Notes under the pieces: model-generated | The model's database searches: none | Told to the model about the DNA's origin: nothing | The model's input: only the letters and a program-made list of their open reading frames with translations | In this document: in pieces, positions 19,131-27,206 of the stretch | Position numbering within the stretch: position 1 is the first letter of the stretch | How the letters are laid out: every line of letters begins with the position of its first letter | NCBI GenBank assembly: GCA_027621295.1 | Contig: JAQCBR010000022.1 | Coordinates: forward strand, 1 to 39,701 | Length of the DNA: 39,701 nucleotides | Reading direction: 5' to 3' | DNA from: Planctomycetota bacterium | GTDB taxonomy: Bacteria; Planctomycetota; UBA1135; UBA2386 | Translations under genes and position numbers: made by a program

Positions 19131-19949
19131 ATGCAGAGAACCCGACGCGTCCTGCTGAGCGGAGCCACCGGCTACCTCGGCCGTCATCTCCATCGGGCAC
19201 TCCTCTCCCGCGGCGACGAAGTGGTGACGATCGGGAGGCGCGAGGCCGACGTGGTCACGGACTTCGGCGACCCGGAGGAGGTCCATGCATCGCTGCGTGA
19301 GGTCGCGGCGGACGTGGCGCTGCACGCGGGCGCGCTGTCGCAGATGGGGGCATGCGCCGCAGATCCCGACGCCGCGGACCGGATCAACGCCGAGGCGTCG
19401 GCGCGGATCGCGGACCGTCTGCCGACCCTCTACGTGTCGACCGACCTGGTCTTCGACGGGTCGTCCGCACCCTACGGCGCGGATGCCGCCCCGGCACCGC
19501 TGAGCGTGTACGGGCGGTCGAAGGCCCGGGGAGAAGAGCTCGTCCGGGCGGCGGGCGGGCTCGTCGTCCGCGTTCCACTGCTCTTCGGACCGAGCCACGA
19601 CGGCCGACGGGGGGCGTCGGACATGCTGCGGAGTGCTCTGGTCGACGGTCGGAGGCTCGGGCTCTTCGTCGACGAGTTCCGGACTCCTCTCCACGTCGCC
19701 GACGCGGCGCGGGGGCTGATCGATCTGCTCGCGGCGCTGCCCGGACGAGCGGGTGGGGTCGCGCACCTCGGCGGGCCCGAGCGGATCTCGCGGTTCGCGT
19801 TCGCCGAGCGGTTCGTCGCGGTCCACGGCCTCGACATGGACGGCATCGAGTCCGCGGAGTCCGCGGACCCGACGCGGCCGCGCGACGTCTCGCTGGTCAG
19901 CGACGTCGCTCTGCGCCGATCGTTCGACGCGATGCTCCGGGACTCCTGA
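19131..19949 (+). CDS. RmlD-like NAD(P)-dependent sugar-nucleotide reductase
   Basis: A 272-residue extended short-chain dehydrogenase of the dTDP-4-dehydrorhamnose reductase (RmlD) type. Evidence: Rossmann motif VLLSGATGYLGRHL at residues 7-20, LHAGALSQMGACAADPDAADRINA, YVSTDLVFDG, catalytic Tyr-x-x-x-Lys in VYGRSKARGEE, and the substrate-loop FRTPLHVADAARGLIDL. The substrate is not certain: RmlD homologues also act on other nucleotide sugars or cofactor precursors. ATG 19131 is chosen because the Rossmann strand begins right after it. It converges with an RmlC-like gene 24 nt away. Confidence 0.82.
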   Translation: MQRTRRVLLSGATGYLGRHLHRALLSRGDEVVTIGRREADVVTDFGDPEEVHASLREVAADVALHAGALSQMGACAADPDAADRINAEASARIADRLPTLYVSTDLVFDGSSAPYGADAAPAPLSVYGRSKARGEELVRAAGGLVVRVPLLFGPSHDGRRGASDMLRSALVDGRRLGLFVDEFRTPLHVADAARGLIDLLAALPGRAGGVAHLGGPERISRFAFAERFVAVHGLDMDGIESAESADPTRPRDVSLVSDVALRRSFDAMLRDS

Positions 19950-19973
19950 CGGTCGTCTCCCGGTCCAGCAGGG

Positions 19974-20510
19974 TCAGCCCTTCTGGACTTCCCAGATCGC
20001 GGCGCCGAGGAAGTCCCAGGGCAGGCGCCCCTCCTCGGTCGTCTCCGGATCCGCGCTGAACTGCACGTCGACGAAGTAGAGGATCCGGCCCATCTGCCGC
20101 GCGAGGTTCGTGCAGCCGTGGGCGACGCCGGGGGGGATGCGAACCAGGCGGTCCTTCCCGTCGCCGAGCACGAAGCGCATCGTCGCGCCTTCGGTCGGGG
20201 AGCCTTTGCGGCAGTCGTGGAGGACTAGAAGGAACTTGTCGTGCGGGGGCACATACCAGACGTCAGTCTGCGTCCGGTGCATGTGGTAGGCCTTGATCGC
20301 CCCCGGCTCGATCTCCGAGTAGTTGACCTGCTTGACCTCGAAGCCCGGCAGCTGCTCGTGCATGCCGGCGGTCAGGCGGCCCATCTCGGTGATCGCGCCG
20401 CCGTCGTCGTTGAAGCGGCGGAGCTCGACGATCTCCACGCCTTCGATGCGGCGGGCGCCGGAGTAGTTCTGGTGGAAGAGCGCCGCTTTGGTCTGGTCGT
20501 TGAGCTCCAA
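19974..20510 (-). CDS. RmlC-like dTDP-4-dehydrorhamnose 3,5-epimerase family protein
   Basis: A 178-residue cupin of the RmlC family. The double-stranded beta-helix pattern is seen in KAYHMHRTQTDVWYVPPHDKF, FLLVLHDCRKGSP, and LVRIPPGVAHGCTNL, where the His after the PPGVAH turn is the usual active-site side. It ends DPETTEEGRLPWDFLG, resembling the classical 'DP.......DP.I.WP' tail. It is shorter in the N-terminal part than standard RmlC, so the substrate may be different. The start is TTG, with GAGGA 7 nt before it. It faces the RmlD-like gene convergently. Confidence 0.8.
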   Translation of the reverse strand: MELNDQTKAALFHQNYSGARRIEGVEIVELRRFNDDGGAITEMGRLTAGMHEQLPGFEVKQVNYSEIEPGAIKAYHMHRTQTDVWYVPPHDKFLLVLHDCRKGSPTEGATMRFVLGDGKDRLVRIPPGVAHGCTNLARQMGRILYFVDVQFSADPETTEEGRLPWDFLGAAIWEVQKG

Positions 20511-20586
20511 GGTCGAGTCCTCGTGGGGCCGATCGTCTGGTGACTACTATCGGCCAACCAGGGCCTGCATCGTGACCTTGACTCGA

Positions 20587-20608
20587 GCCCCCGGGGTATT
20601 CCGGGGGC
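20587..20608 (-). terminator. Possible hairpin terminator after the SUMF1-fold gene
   Basis: GCCCCCGG and CCGGGGGC form a perfect 8-bp stem with a 6-nt loop, 11 nt beyond the stop of the minus-strand SUMF1-fold gene. The sequence following on the minus strand is not T-rich, so intrinsic termination is uncertain. Confidence 0.4.
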
Positions 20609-20619
20609 CTGACTGACCG

Positions 20620-22548
20620 TCACTTCTCCTTCGGCGCCGGCATGCGCCAGCGGTCGCCGCCGGCCTGCTCCTTGGCGAGCTCGATCTCGAGCGGGATCTC
20701 GAACACGCGGCCGCGGGCCCGCGCGTCGACCGGGACGCCGAACTGGAAGTCGATGCGCTCGACGCCGTCAGGACGGACCTCGACGGCGATCGTCGCGTCG
20801 CCTTCCGCGTACTTCGGGTTGGTGTCGAGCACCTGCTTGCACGGACCAGCCGCGACGAAGTCGCCCTTCTTGTCGCGCAGCACCCACATGTGCTGCTTGG
20901 TCGAGACCTTCAGGCCGCCCGGAGCGAGCCGCACGAAGTCGACCGTGCCGGCGAGGACTTCCTCGTTGGTGATGCCGAACTTCTTCAGCGCCTTGGTCCA
21001 GTCGCCCGGCTCGGCTTCCGCCTCGCCGCCCTTCTTCTCGGCCGCCTTGAGCGCGCGCACCGCTTCGGGCAGCGCCTTCTGGAGCTCGCTCGGCATCCCC
21101 GAGTGGCGGAAGCAGAGCGTGTAGATGCCGGGCTCGACGGCGGGGGCCTGGAGCTTCTCGGTGGTGATCAGCGTGCCGACGATGAACGGGCGGTGGCCTT
21201 CGACGGTCGCCTCGAACAGCTTGTCCTTGGTCGGCGCCTTCTCTTCCTTCTCGACGGCCATGTTGACCGGCACGACCGAGATCGCGTGGTAGCCGAGGAC
21301 CTGCTTGCCGTCGCCGGACAGGTCGTAGCGCTCCATGCCGACCTGGTCGGCGAGGTTCGGCTTCTGGCCGTCGCCGAAGTACGAGTAGTCGTAGTCGAGC
21401 TTGATCCGCGACTCGGACATGTCGCGGGCCGGGATCGTGCTCTTCGCGAGGCGGAAGCCGAGGCCGCCCAGGGTCTGGATCGCCTCGATGTCGGCGCGGG
21501 TCCCGATCCGCAGCTCGGACTTCATGCTGGTCCACATGCCGCCCTTGGCGACGACCTTGTCACCGGCCCAGTTCGGGCGGTGCTTCAGCGTCGCCTGGAC
21601 CTTCTGGTCCTTCTCGTCGCGGAACAGCTTGTCCTGGAAGAGCTTGTCGAGCGCCTTGTCGAACTCCTTCTTGTCCTCGGGGAACGAGAAGAAGCCCAGG
21701 TTGCCGGTCCATTCCCACACGCCGAGCGCGAGGTCCTGGTGGCCGAACGGGCCCTGCGTCGCCTCACCCCAGTGGCCGACCTCCCAGAGGCGGTCGAAGC
21801 GGGTGCCGCGCTGGACCTGAAGGCCTTCGGGGTCGTCGCCCCACAGGAACTGCCGGCTTTCGCCGCCGGTGGCGGCGAACACCCACTCCTCCTCGGAGGG
21901 CAGTCGCATCCCGGCCCAGGCCGCGTAGGCGAGCGCGTCGAACCACGACACGTAGACGACCGGGTAGTCGTCCATCGGGACGCCTTGGCCGCGGCGGATC
22001 TCGTCCTGGGGGATCTGCCAGGGCAGGTCCTTCCAGTTGACCTTCCAGTAGTCGAGGCCCTTGTCGCTCGCGTCGTCGCGGACGGTCTCGTTGATGTCCT
22101 TCAGCCGCTGCTGGTAGTCGTCCTCGCGACCGAAGCGCCACCAGTGGTAGGGGTAGCGGTGTCCGGTCGCCTCGACGAAGGCCTTGAACTGGCCGTTCGT
22201 GACCGGGAACTTCGACATGTAGTACGACTGGAGCTCGACCTTGCGGGTGCCGAGCTCGGACATCAGGCGCGCCATGTCGGAGACGCGCTGCGAGGGGGCG
22301 AGCCAGAGCTTCTCTTCGATCTCCAGCAGGGCCTTCGCATCGGTGCCGATCTCGAACGCTCCGCCCTGGACCGGCAGCATGTCGGCGGGCAGCGCGGGGA
22401 CTTCGTCCGCACGGCTCGACGCCTCGGCTACCTGGCCGCGGACCGTGGCGGAGCGCGCCGCCTGGGCCTGGGCATCGTCGGTGGCGGCGTAGAGCGCGAG
22501 CAGGCAGGCGAGCGCGAGGGCAGGGTCGCGGCGTCGGTTCACGATCAT
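20620..22548 (-). CDS. Secreted SUMF1-fold (formylglycine-generating-enzyme-like) protein
   Basis: A 642-residue exported protein. Signal peptide at about 1-29 (ALALACLLALYAATDDAQAQ). Residues 50-370 form a SUMF1/FGE-type C-lectin fold: MLPVQGGAFEIGT, YYMSKFPVTNGQFKAFVEATGHRYP, YPVVYVSWFDALAYAAWAGMRLPSEEEWVFAA, VWEWTGNLGFF, KGGMWTSMKSELRIGTRADI and LGFRLAK. The Cys pair that does catalysis in true formylglycine-generating enzymes is absent from the KGGMWTS segment, so it is probably a binding or structural protein. The remaining 270 residues are a separate, charged, beta-rich part without a recognised family. ATG 22548 is chosen since the signal peptide follows. The gene lies 295 nt downstream of the HD-GYP gene on the same strand. 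Confidence 0.87.
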   Translation of the reverse strand: MIVNRRRDPALALACLLALYAATDDAQAQAARSATVRGQVAEASSRADEVPALPADMLPVQGGAFEIGTDAKALLEIEEKLWLAPSQRVSDMARLMSELGTRKVELQSYYMSKFPVTNGQFKAFVEATGHRYPYHWWRFGREDDYQQRLKDINETVRDDASDKGLDYWKVNWKDLPWQIPQDEIRRGQGVPMDDYPVVYVSWFDALAYAAWAGMRLPSEEEWVFAATGGESRQFLWGDDPEGLQVQRGTRFDRLWEVGHWGEATQGPFGHQDLALGVWEWTGNLGFFSFPEDKKEFDKALDKLFQDKLFRDEKDQKVQATLKHRPNWAGDKVVAKGGMWTSMKSELRIGTRADIEAIQTLGGLGFRLAKSTIPARDMSESRIKLDYDYSYFGDGQKPNLADQVGMERYDLSGDGKQVLGYHAISVVPVNMAVEKEEKAPTKDKLFEATVEGHRPFIVGTLITTEKLQAPAVEPGIYTLCFRHSGMPSELQKALPEAVRALKAAEKKGGEAEAEPGDWTKALKKFGITNEEVLAGTVDFVRLAPGGLKVSTKQHMWVLRDKKGDFVAAGPCKQVLDTNPKYAEGDATIAVEVRPDGVERIDFQFGVPVDARARGRVFEIPLEIELAKEQAGGDRWRMPAPKEK

Positions 22549-22843
22549 TTCGGGGATGACGGAAGGGGGCTTGGCGCCCGGCCGCCGGAGGGGGAATGGG
22601 CGGACGAGCGGGGGCGATCCGGACGCGCCGAGGGGTTCCGCCGTGCAGGGCGCAGGCGTGACGCGGCCTTCGGACGGGATTGTGGAGTCGCACCCCGAGC
22701 GTGCCAAGCCCCTGTCTCCAGCGACTTTCGCGATGCGATGCCCGTGGCGCCGATGGCAGCGCGGATTCGCGCTCCGTCGGCGGCGACCGTCCGGAATCAG
22801 GCCCGGCCGCCGGTCGGCCCGTGTCCTCACGGGCTCGATCGGA
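22549..22843. other. Intergenic region between the HD-GYP and SUMF1-fold genes
   Basis: This 295-nt stretch must hold the promoter of the SUMF1-fold gene and the end of the HD-GYP transcript. I see no convincing reading frame, RNA fold, repeat or clear promoter boxes in it. Confidence 0.5.
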
Positions 22844-23863
22844 TCAGAACAGCAGGTCCGTGCGCGGCGCGAAGAACCGGCGCCCTTCGCGGTCGAGGCC
22901 GTCCGCGACGATGTGCGCGAGCTCGGGATCGAAGTGCTTGCCCGCCTGCTCGCGGAAGAACGCGGAGATCTTGTCGAGAGGCCAGGCCGGCTTGTAGGAG
23001 CGGGCTTCGGCGAGCGCGTCGTAGACCTCGGCGAGGATCAGGATGCGGCCCGGCAGCGCGACCTCCTCGCCGCGCAGCCCGTGCGGGTAGCCGCGGCCGT
23101 CCCAGCGTTCGTGGTGCTGGACGACCCAGAGACGGACGTCCTCGCAGTCCTCGAGGTCGGCGAGGATGTCGTAGCCGACCTGGGGGTGGGCCTGGATCAC
23201 CTCGCGCTCCGCCGCGGTCAGCGGGCCTTCCTTGCACAGGATCGCGCGGGGGACGCCGATCTTGCCCACGTCGTGGAGCAGTGCCGCCATCCGCAGCGAC
23301 TCGCGGTCCTCCTCACCGACGCCGCAGCGTTCGGCCAACCGGTCGGTGTACTGGATCACGCGCTCCGCGTGGCCGCTCGTCGTCGGGTCCTTGGCCTCGA
23401 TCATCCGCGGCGCGACGGTCATCAGCACGCGGTTCTGGGCCTCGAGCTGGCGCCGCTTCCGCTCCAGCGAGGCGGTTTCGATCGCCTTCGCGCAGGCCTC
23501 GATCAGCACGTCCGGATCGACCGGTTTGACGACGATCTCGCGGATCGACGAGCGGAGCGCGTCGACGGCGCCGTGGAAGCTGGGGCGGCCGGTCAGCATC
23601 ACGACCGGCACCTGGGGGCGCCGGGTGCGCGCCGCCTCGGCCACCGTGTAGCCCAGCTGGTCGGTCCCCAGGTAGAGGTCGGTCAGGACCAGGTCGTAGT
23701 TCCGCTCGGCGAGCAGCGCACAGGCGAGGTGGGCGTCCGGGACGCACGTCGTCTCGCAGCCGGCGTCCTCGAGCAGCTGGCCGAGGGTCCGGAGCGTTGC
23801 CTGGTCGTCGTCGACGACGAGCACGCGCCGGGTCTGGAGCGTGGTGGACTGGAGCGTTTCCAA
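22844..23863 (-). CDS. Response regulator with HD-GYP domain (predicted c-di-GMP phosphodiesterase)
   Basis: A 339-residue two-domain protein. An N-terminal receiver (about 12-130) has the acidic cluster VVDDD (Asp18-20), phospho-acceptor Asp62 in LVLTDLYLG, Thr91 in VVMLTGR and Lys113 in VVKPVD. The C-terminal HD-GYP domain shows HAERVIQYTDRLAE, ALLHDVGKIGVP with the HD metal pair, QAHPQVGYDIL, VVQHHERWDGRGYP with intact GYP, and LAEVYDALAEARSYKP. This residue set predicts an active phosphodiesterase, breaking down c-di-GMP when the receiver is phosphorylated. The start is TTG: GGAGG lies 7 nt upstream, and the frame further upstream has no support. No cognate histidine kinase is in the window. 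Confidence 0.92.
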   Translation of the reverse strand: METLQSTTLQTRRVLVVDDDQATLRTLGQLLEDAGCETTCVPDAHLACALLAERNYDLVLTDLYLGTDQLGYTVAEAARTRRPQVPVVMLTGRPSFHGAVDALRSSIREIVVKPVDPDVLIEACAKAIETASLERKRRQLEAQNRVLMTVAPRMIEAKDPTTSGHAERVIQYTDRLAERCGVGEEDRESLRMAALLHDVGKIGVPRAILCKEGPLTAAEREVIQAHPQVGYDILADLEDCEDVRLWVVQHHERWDGRGYPHGLRGEEVALPGRILILAEVYDALAEARSYKPAWPLDKISAFFREQAGKHFDPELAHIVADGLDREGRRFFAPRTDLLF

Positions 23864-23870
23864 GGTCGAG

Positions 23871-23875
23871 CCTCC
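23871..23875 (-). promoter_or_regulatory. Shine-Dalgarno deciding the TTG start of the HD-GYP gene
   Basis: On the minus strand GGAGG precedes TTG 23863 by 7 nt. No ATG or GTG lies at a suitable distance, so this site fixes a non-ATG start. Confidence 0.7.
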
Positions 23876-23953
23876 GCAGGCCGCTGGACGCGGCTCGGAA
23901 TCGAGGGAGAGAGCGCGCCGGAGGCTAGCCTCCGGTCGACCGTCCCGGGAAAT

Positions 23954-23975
23954 ACTTTCCACAGACTTTCCACAG
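23954..23975 (+). repeat. Tandem 11-bp repeat resembling a DnaA-box doublet
   Basis: ACTTTCCACAG occurs twice head to tail, and a heptamer GGAAAGT (the inverted form of ACTTTCC) follows at 23986-23992. Each copy contains CTTTCCACA, which differs from the DnaA-box consensus TTWTNCACA only at the first base. The two copies are one helical turn apart, and lie in the 198-nt gap between the divergent HD-GYP and pseudouridine-synthase genes, in a locally A+T-richer patch. They are likely to be a protein-binding site; the identity of the protein is inferred. Confidence 0.55.
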
Positions 23976-24061
23976 GCGTGGTTGGGGAAAGTCACGGTAT
24001 CAGCGCGGGTTCGGAACCACCTGCTTGCCCGTTCCACCGGCGCCCTTAGCGTGGCCGCCCC

Positions 24062-25072
24062 TTGGAAACGCCCCAGGACAACCCCGGACTGCCGCCCCGA
24101 CCGGTCCGCATCGAGGTCCCCGCCGACGCCGCGGGGCAGCGCATCGACGTGTTCCTGGCGCGCCAGCCCGGCCTCGGCGGCCGGGCCCGGATCAAGGAGC
24201 TGGCCCGGGCCGGCGGGGTCCTCGTCGACGGCGAGCGGGCGAAGGCTGGGCATTCGGTCCACCCCGGCCAGGTCGTCACCGTCGACCCGGCGCTGCTGCC
24301 CGCTCGCGAGACGGCGGGCGCCGCCACCGTGGAGCCGTCGATCCCGACCTCGTTCGGCGTGCTCTACGAGGACGCGCACGTGATCGTCGTCGACAAGCCG
24401 CCCGGCCTCAGCGCGCACCGGCCCGAGGGCCGGCGGGGGGAGGGCTCGATCAACCTGGCGGACCTCGCGGAGGCGCGGTTCGGGGAGCTCAGCCGGGCCG
24501 GCGGGGAGGACCGACCGGGCATCGTCCATCGCCTCGACCGCGAGACGTCCGGCGTGATGGTGCTCGCCCGGAACGACGAGGCGATGCACTTCCTGAAGGC
24601 CCAGTTCCGGGCTCGGACCGTCGAGAAGGAGTACCGGGCGATCGCGTTCGGCGTGCCGCGATTCGATTCGGACTGGATCGACCGCAATCTCGCGCCGAAC
24701 CCCCAGCGGGGTGATCGGATGATCGTCGTCCAGGAAGGTGGCCGCGAGGCGCAGACCTACTACGAGGTCGTCGAGCGGTTCGACGGCTTCTCGCACCTGC
24801 GGTGTCGGCCCAAGACCGGGAGGACGCACCAGATCCGCGTGCACCTGCAGAGCATCGGCCACTCGCTGGTCGCCGACCGGCTCTACCGCTCCCGCAACGT
24901 CCAGGGGCGAACGATGCCGGCGGGCGCGCCGGTTCCGGAGCGGCACGCGCTGCACGCCCGGATGCTCGCGTTCGACCACCCGGTGACGCGGGAGCGGCTG
25001 GTGTTCGAGGCGGAGATGCCCGCCGATCTGGAGAGCCTTCTCGGCTGGCTCCGGACCGCTCGCCCGGCGTGA
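24062..25072 (+). CDS. RluA family pseudouridine synthase
   Basis: Isomerises uridine to pseudouridine in ribosomal or transfer RNA. The 336-residue chain has an S4-like N-terminal RNA-binding part (QRIDVFLARQPGLGGRARIKELARAGGVLVDG, about 26-57), the VVDKPPGLSAHRP entry to the catalytic domain, the signature HRLDRETSG with catalytic Asp159, and RPKTGRTHQIRVHLQSIGHSLVADRLY. It best resembles the RluC/RluD group but the target uridine cannot be assigned. The start appears to be TTG, continuing ETPQDNPG; no good Shine-Dalgarno was seen, so the start is less certain. It leads a plus-strand run, with the aldolase fusion gene 46 nt downstream. Confidence 0.93.
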   Translation: METPQDNPGLPPRPVRIEVPADAAGQRIDVFLARQPGLGGRARIKELARAGGVLVDGERAKAGHSVHPGQVVTVDPALLPARETAGAATVEPSIPTSFGVLYEDAHVIVVDKPPGLSAHRPEGRRGEGSINLADLAEARFGELSRAGGEDRPGIVHRLDRETSGVMVLARNDEAMHFLKAQFRARTVEKEYRAIAFGVPRFDSDWIDRNLAPNPQRGDRMIVVQEGGREAQTYYEVVERFDGFSHLRCRPKTGRTHQIRVHLQSIGHSLVADRLYRSRNVQGRTMPAGAPVPERHALHARMLAFDHPVTRERLVFEAEMPADLESLLGWLRTARPA

Positions 25073-25118
25073 GCCCCGCGGTCGTGGAACGCTGGCGCGA
25101 GCCCGCTAACGTGCTCGC

Positions 25119-27206
25119 GTGGTTGCGAACCTGTACGACGCCGGAGAGGCTCGGGACTTCGTCGCGCGGCTCGGCCCGGACTGCGGCGAAGACCTCGCGC
25201 TCCGCGTCTACACGTCGCAGCTGATCGGCCGTGACCCGGGTCTCGTGCTCCACGGGGGCGGCAACACGTCGGTCAAGACGGCTGTCCGCGACGCGGTGAC
25301 CGGCGAGGACCTCGAGGTCCTCTGCGTGAAGGGCAGCGGCTGGGACCTCGCGACGATCGAGCCGGCGGGCCTCCCGGCGGTCCGGCTCGAGCCGCTGCGC
25401 CGCCTCCGCGGTGTCGCCCGGCTCGCCGACGAGGAGATGGTGCACCGCGTCCGCGCGGGACTGCTCGACCCGGCCGCGCCCACGCCGTCCGTCGAGACGC
25501 TGCTCCACGCATTCCTGCCGCACAGGTTCATCGACCACACGCACGCGGACGCGATCTGCGTGCTCACCAACCAGCCGGATGGAGAGGCGCTGATCCGCGA
25601 CGCGCTCGGCGACCGCGTGGCGATCCTGCCGTGGATCATGCCCGGCCATCCGCTCGCCGAGGCCGTGGCGGACGCGTTCGAGGCGATGGGGCCGTCGTGC
25701 GAGGCGGTCGTGCTGCTGCACCACGGGATCTTCACGTTCGCCGACGATGCGGAGTCCAGCTACGTGCGGATGGTGGAACACTGCGCCCGCGCAGAGCGCT
25801 TCGCGGCGACGCGCGCGGTCCGGAGCGTCCACGTCGTGCCGGCGGCGGGTGCGTGTGCTTCTGCGGCCGACCTCCTGCCGAGGCTCCGCGGCGCGGTCGC
25901 GATCGGCGGAGAAGATGGCCCGCGTCGGTTCGTCGCCGACGCGCGGACGGCGGGGGACCTCGTCGCGTTCTCGCTCCGCGAGGATGCTGCGGCGCTCTGC
26001 GCGACCGGGCCGCTGACCCCGGACCACGTGCTGCGCACCAAGAGCTCCTACCTGTTCGTCGGCGCCGAAGAGTTGCGGGACCCGGCGGCGCTGCGCGCCG
26101 CGGTCGCGCGCTACGTGGATTCCTACCGCGGGTACTTCGATGCCTGCCGGCACCGTGCCGCCAAGACGCCGACGATGCTCGATCCCCAACCGCGGGTGGC
26201 GGTCGTCGAGGGCTTCGGTGTCTGCGCGTTCGGGGACGACGCGAAGGCCGCGCGGATCGCCGCTGACATCGCCGAGCACACGCTGCGCGGCAAGGCGCTC
26301 GCCGCGGCCGTCGGCGCGTACCGGGCGCTGCCTGCCGAAGACCTGTTCGACATGGAGTACTGGTCGCTCGAGCAGGCCAAGCTCGGCAAGGCCGCGCGCC
26401 CGTCGCTCGCCGGCCAGGTCGCGCTCGTCACCGGCGGCGGAGGTGCGATCGGCTGCGGGATCGCCGACGAGCTGCTCCGGGCCGGCGCCCACGTCGTGCT
26501 CGCCGACCTGTCGGCTGAGCGGCTCGACGCGGTCCGCCGGCGTCTCGCGGGCGCGCACGGCGCGTCGCGCTTCGCGACGGAGACCGTCGACGTGACCGAC
26601 GAGGCGAGCGTCGCGGACTGCGTCGCGCGCACCTGCGCTCGCTTCGGCGGCATCGACATCGTCGTCCCCAACGCCGGCATCGCGCACGTCTCGACGATCG
26701 AGGACATGGACCCCGCCGCGTTCCGGCGCGTCGTCGACGTCAACCTCACCGGCACGCTGCTGACGATCCGCGCGGTGATCCCGGTGCTGCGGAGCCAGGG
26801 CACCGGCGGTGCGATCGTGCTCCAGGGCAGCAAGAACGTCCCCGCGCCCGGTGCCGGCTTCGGCGCCTACTCGGCGAGCAAGGCGGGCGCCACGCAGCTC
26901 GCGCGCATCGCCGCTCTCGAGCTCGCGCCGATCGGCGTCACGGTGAACACCGTCCACGCGGACGCGGTCTTCGGCGACGACGAGGTGCCGAGCGGACTCT
27001 GGGCCGAGGTCGGCCCCGATCGGATGCGCGCGCGCGGTCTCGATCCCGACGGGCTCCGTGCGTTCTACCGGGACCGGAGTCTGCTGGGGCGCAGCGTTCG
27101 GCCCGCTGACGTCGGCCGTGCGGTCGTGTTCTTCGTGCAGGCGACGCGGACGACGGGAGCCGCACTCCCGGTCGACGCGGGCGTGGCGGAGGCGTTCCCG
27201 CGATGA
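25119..27206 (+). CDS. Bifunctional class II aldolase / short-chain dehydrogenase
   Basis: A 695-residue fusion. Residues 1 to about 400 are a class II (zinc) aldolase/epimerase domain: VLHGGGNTSVKT, LCVKGSGWDLATI, FIDHTHADAICV with the zinc-binding His pair, and VLLHHGIFTFADDAESSY. Residues from about 425 on are a classical short-chain dehydrogenase: VALVTGGGGAIGCGIADEL, VPNAGIAHVSTIEDM, and YSASKAGATQLAR with catalytic Tyr and Lys. The architecture is that of rhamnulose-1-phosphate aldolase/lactaldehyde dehydrogenase (RhaEW-like) proteins, including the late FYRDRSLLGRSVRPADVG region. No other rhamnose catabolism gene is present, so the substrate is unproven. The start is GTG. Its stop overlaps the ABC ATPase start by 4 nt. 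Confidence 0.92.
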   Translation: MVANLYDAGEARDFVARLGPDCGEDLALRVYTSQLIGRDPGLVLHGGGNTSVKTAVRDAVTGEDLEVLCVKGSGWDLATIEPAGLPAVRLEPLRRLRGVARLADEEMVHRVRAGLLDPAAPTPSVETLLHAFLPHRFIDHTHADAICVLTNQPDGEALIRDALGDRVAILPWIMPGHPLAEAVADAFEAMGPSCEAVVLLHHGIFTFADDAESSYVRMVEHCARAERFAATRAVRSVHVVPAAGACASAADLLPRLRGAVAIGGEDGPRRFVADARTAGDLVAFSLREDAAALCATGPLTPDHVLRTKSSYLFVGAEELRDPAALRAAVARYVDSYRGYFDACRHRAAKTPTMLDPQPRVAVVEGFGVCAFGDDAKAARIAADIAEHTLRGKALAAAVGAYRALPAEDLFDMEYWSLEQAKLGKAARPSLAGQVALVTGGGGAIGCGIADELLRAGAHVVLADLSAERLDAVRRRLAGAHGASRFATETVDVTDEASVADCVARTCARFGGIDIVVPNAGIAHVSTIEDMDPAAFRRVVDVNLTGTLLTIRAVIPVLRSQGTGGAIVLQGSKNVPAPGAGFGAYSASKAGATQLARIAALELAPIGVTVNTVHADAVFGDDEVPSGLWAEVGPDRMRARGLDPDGLRAFYRDRSLLGRSVRPADVGRAVVFFVQATRTTGAALPVDAGVAEAFPR

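Noticed and set aside
23954-23992. Calling the doublet an origin of replication.
   Set aside because: Only two full boxes, no AT-rich unwinding region and no replication genes nearby.
25119-27206. Assigning the fusion confidently as rhamnulose-1-phosphate aldolase/lactaldehyde dehydrogenase.
   Set aside because: Domains fit, but no rhamnose transport, isomerase or kinase gene accompanies it, so the substrate is left open.
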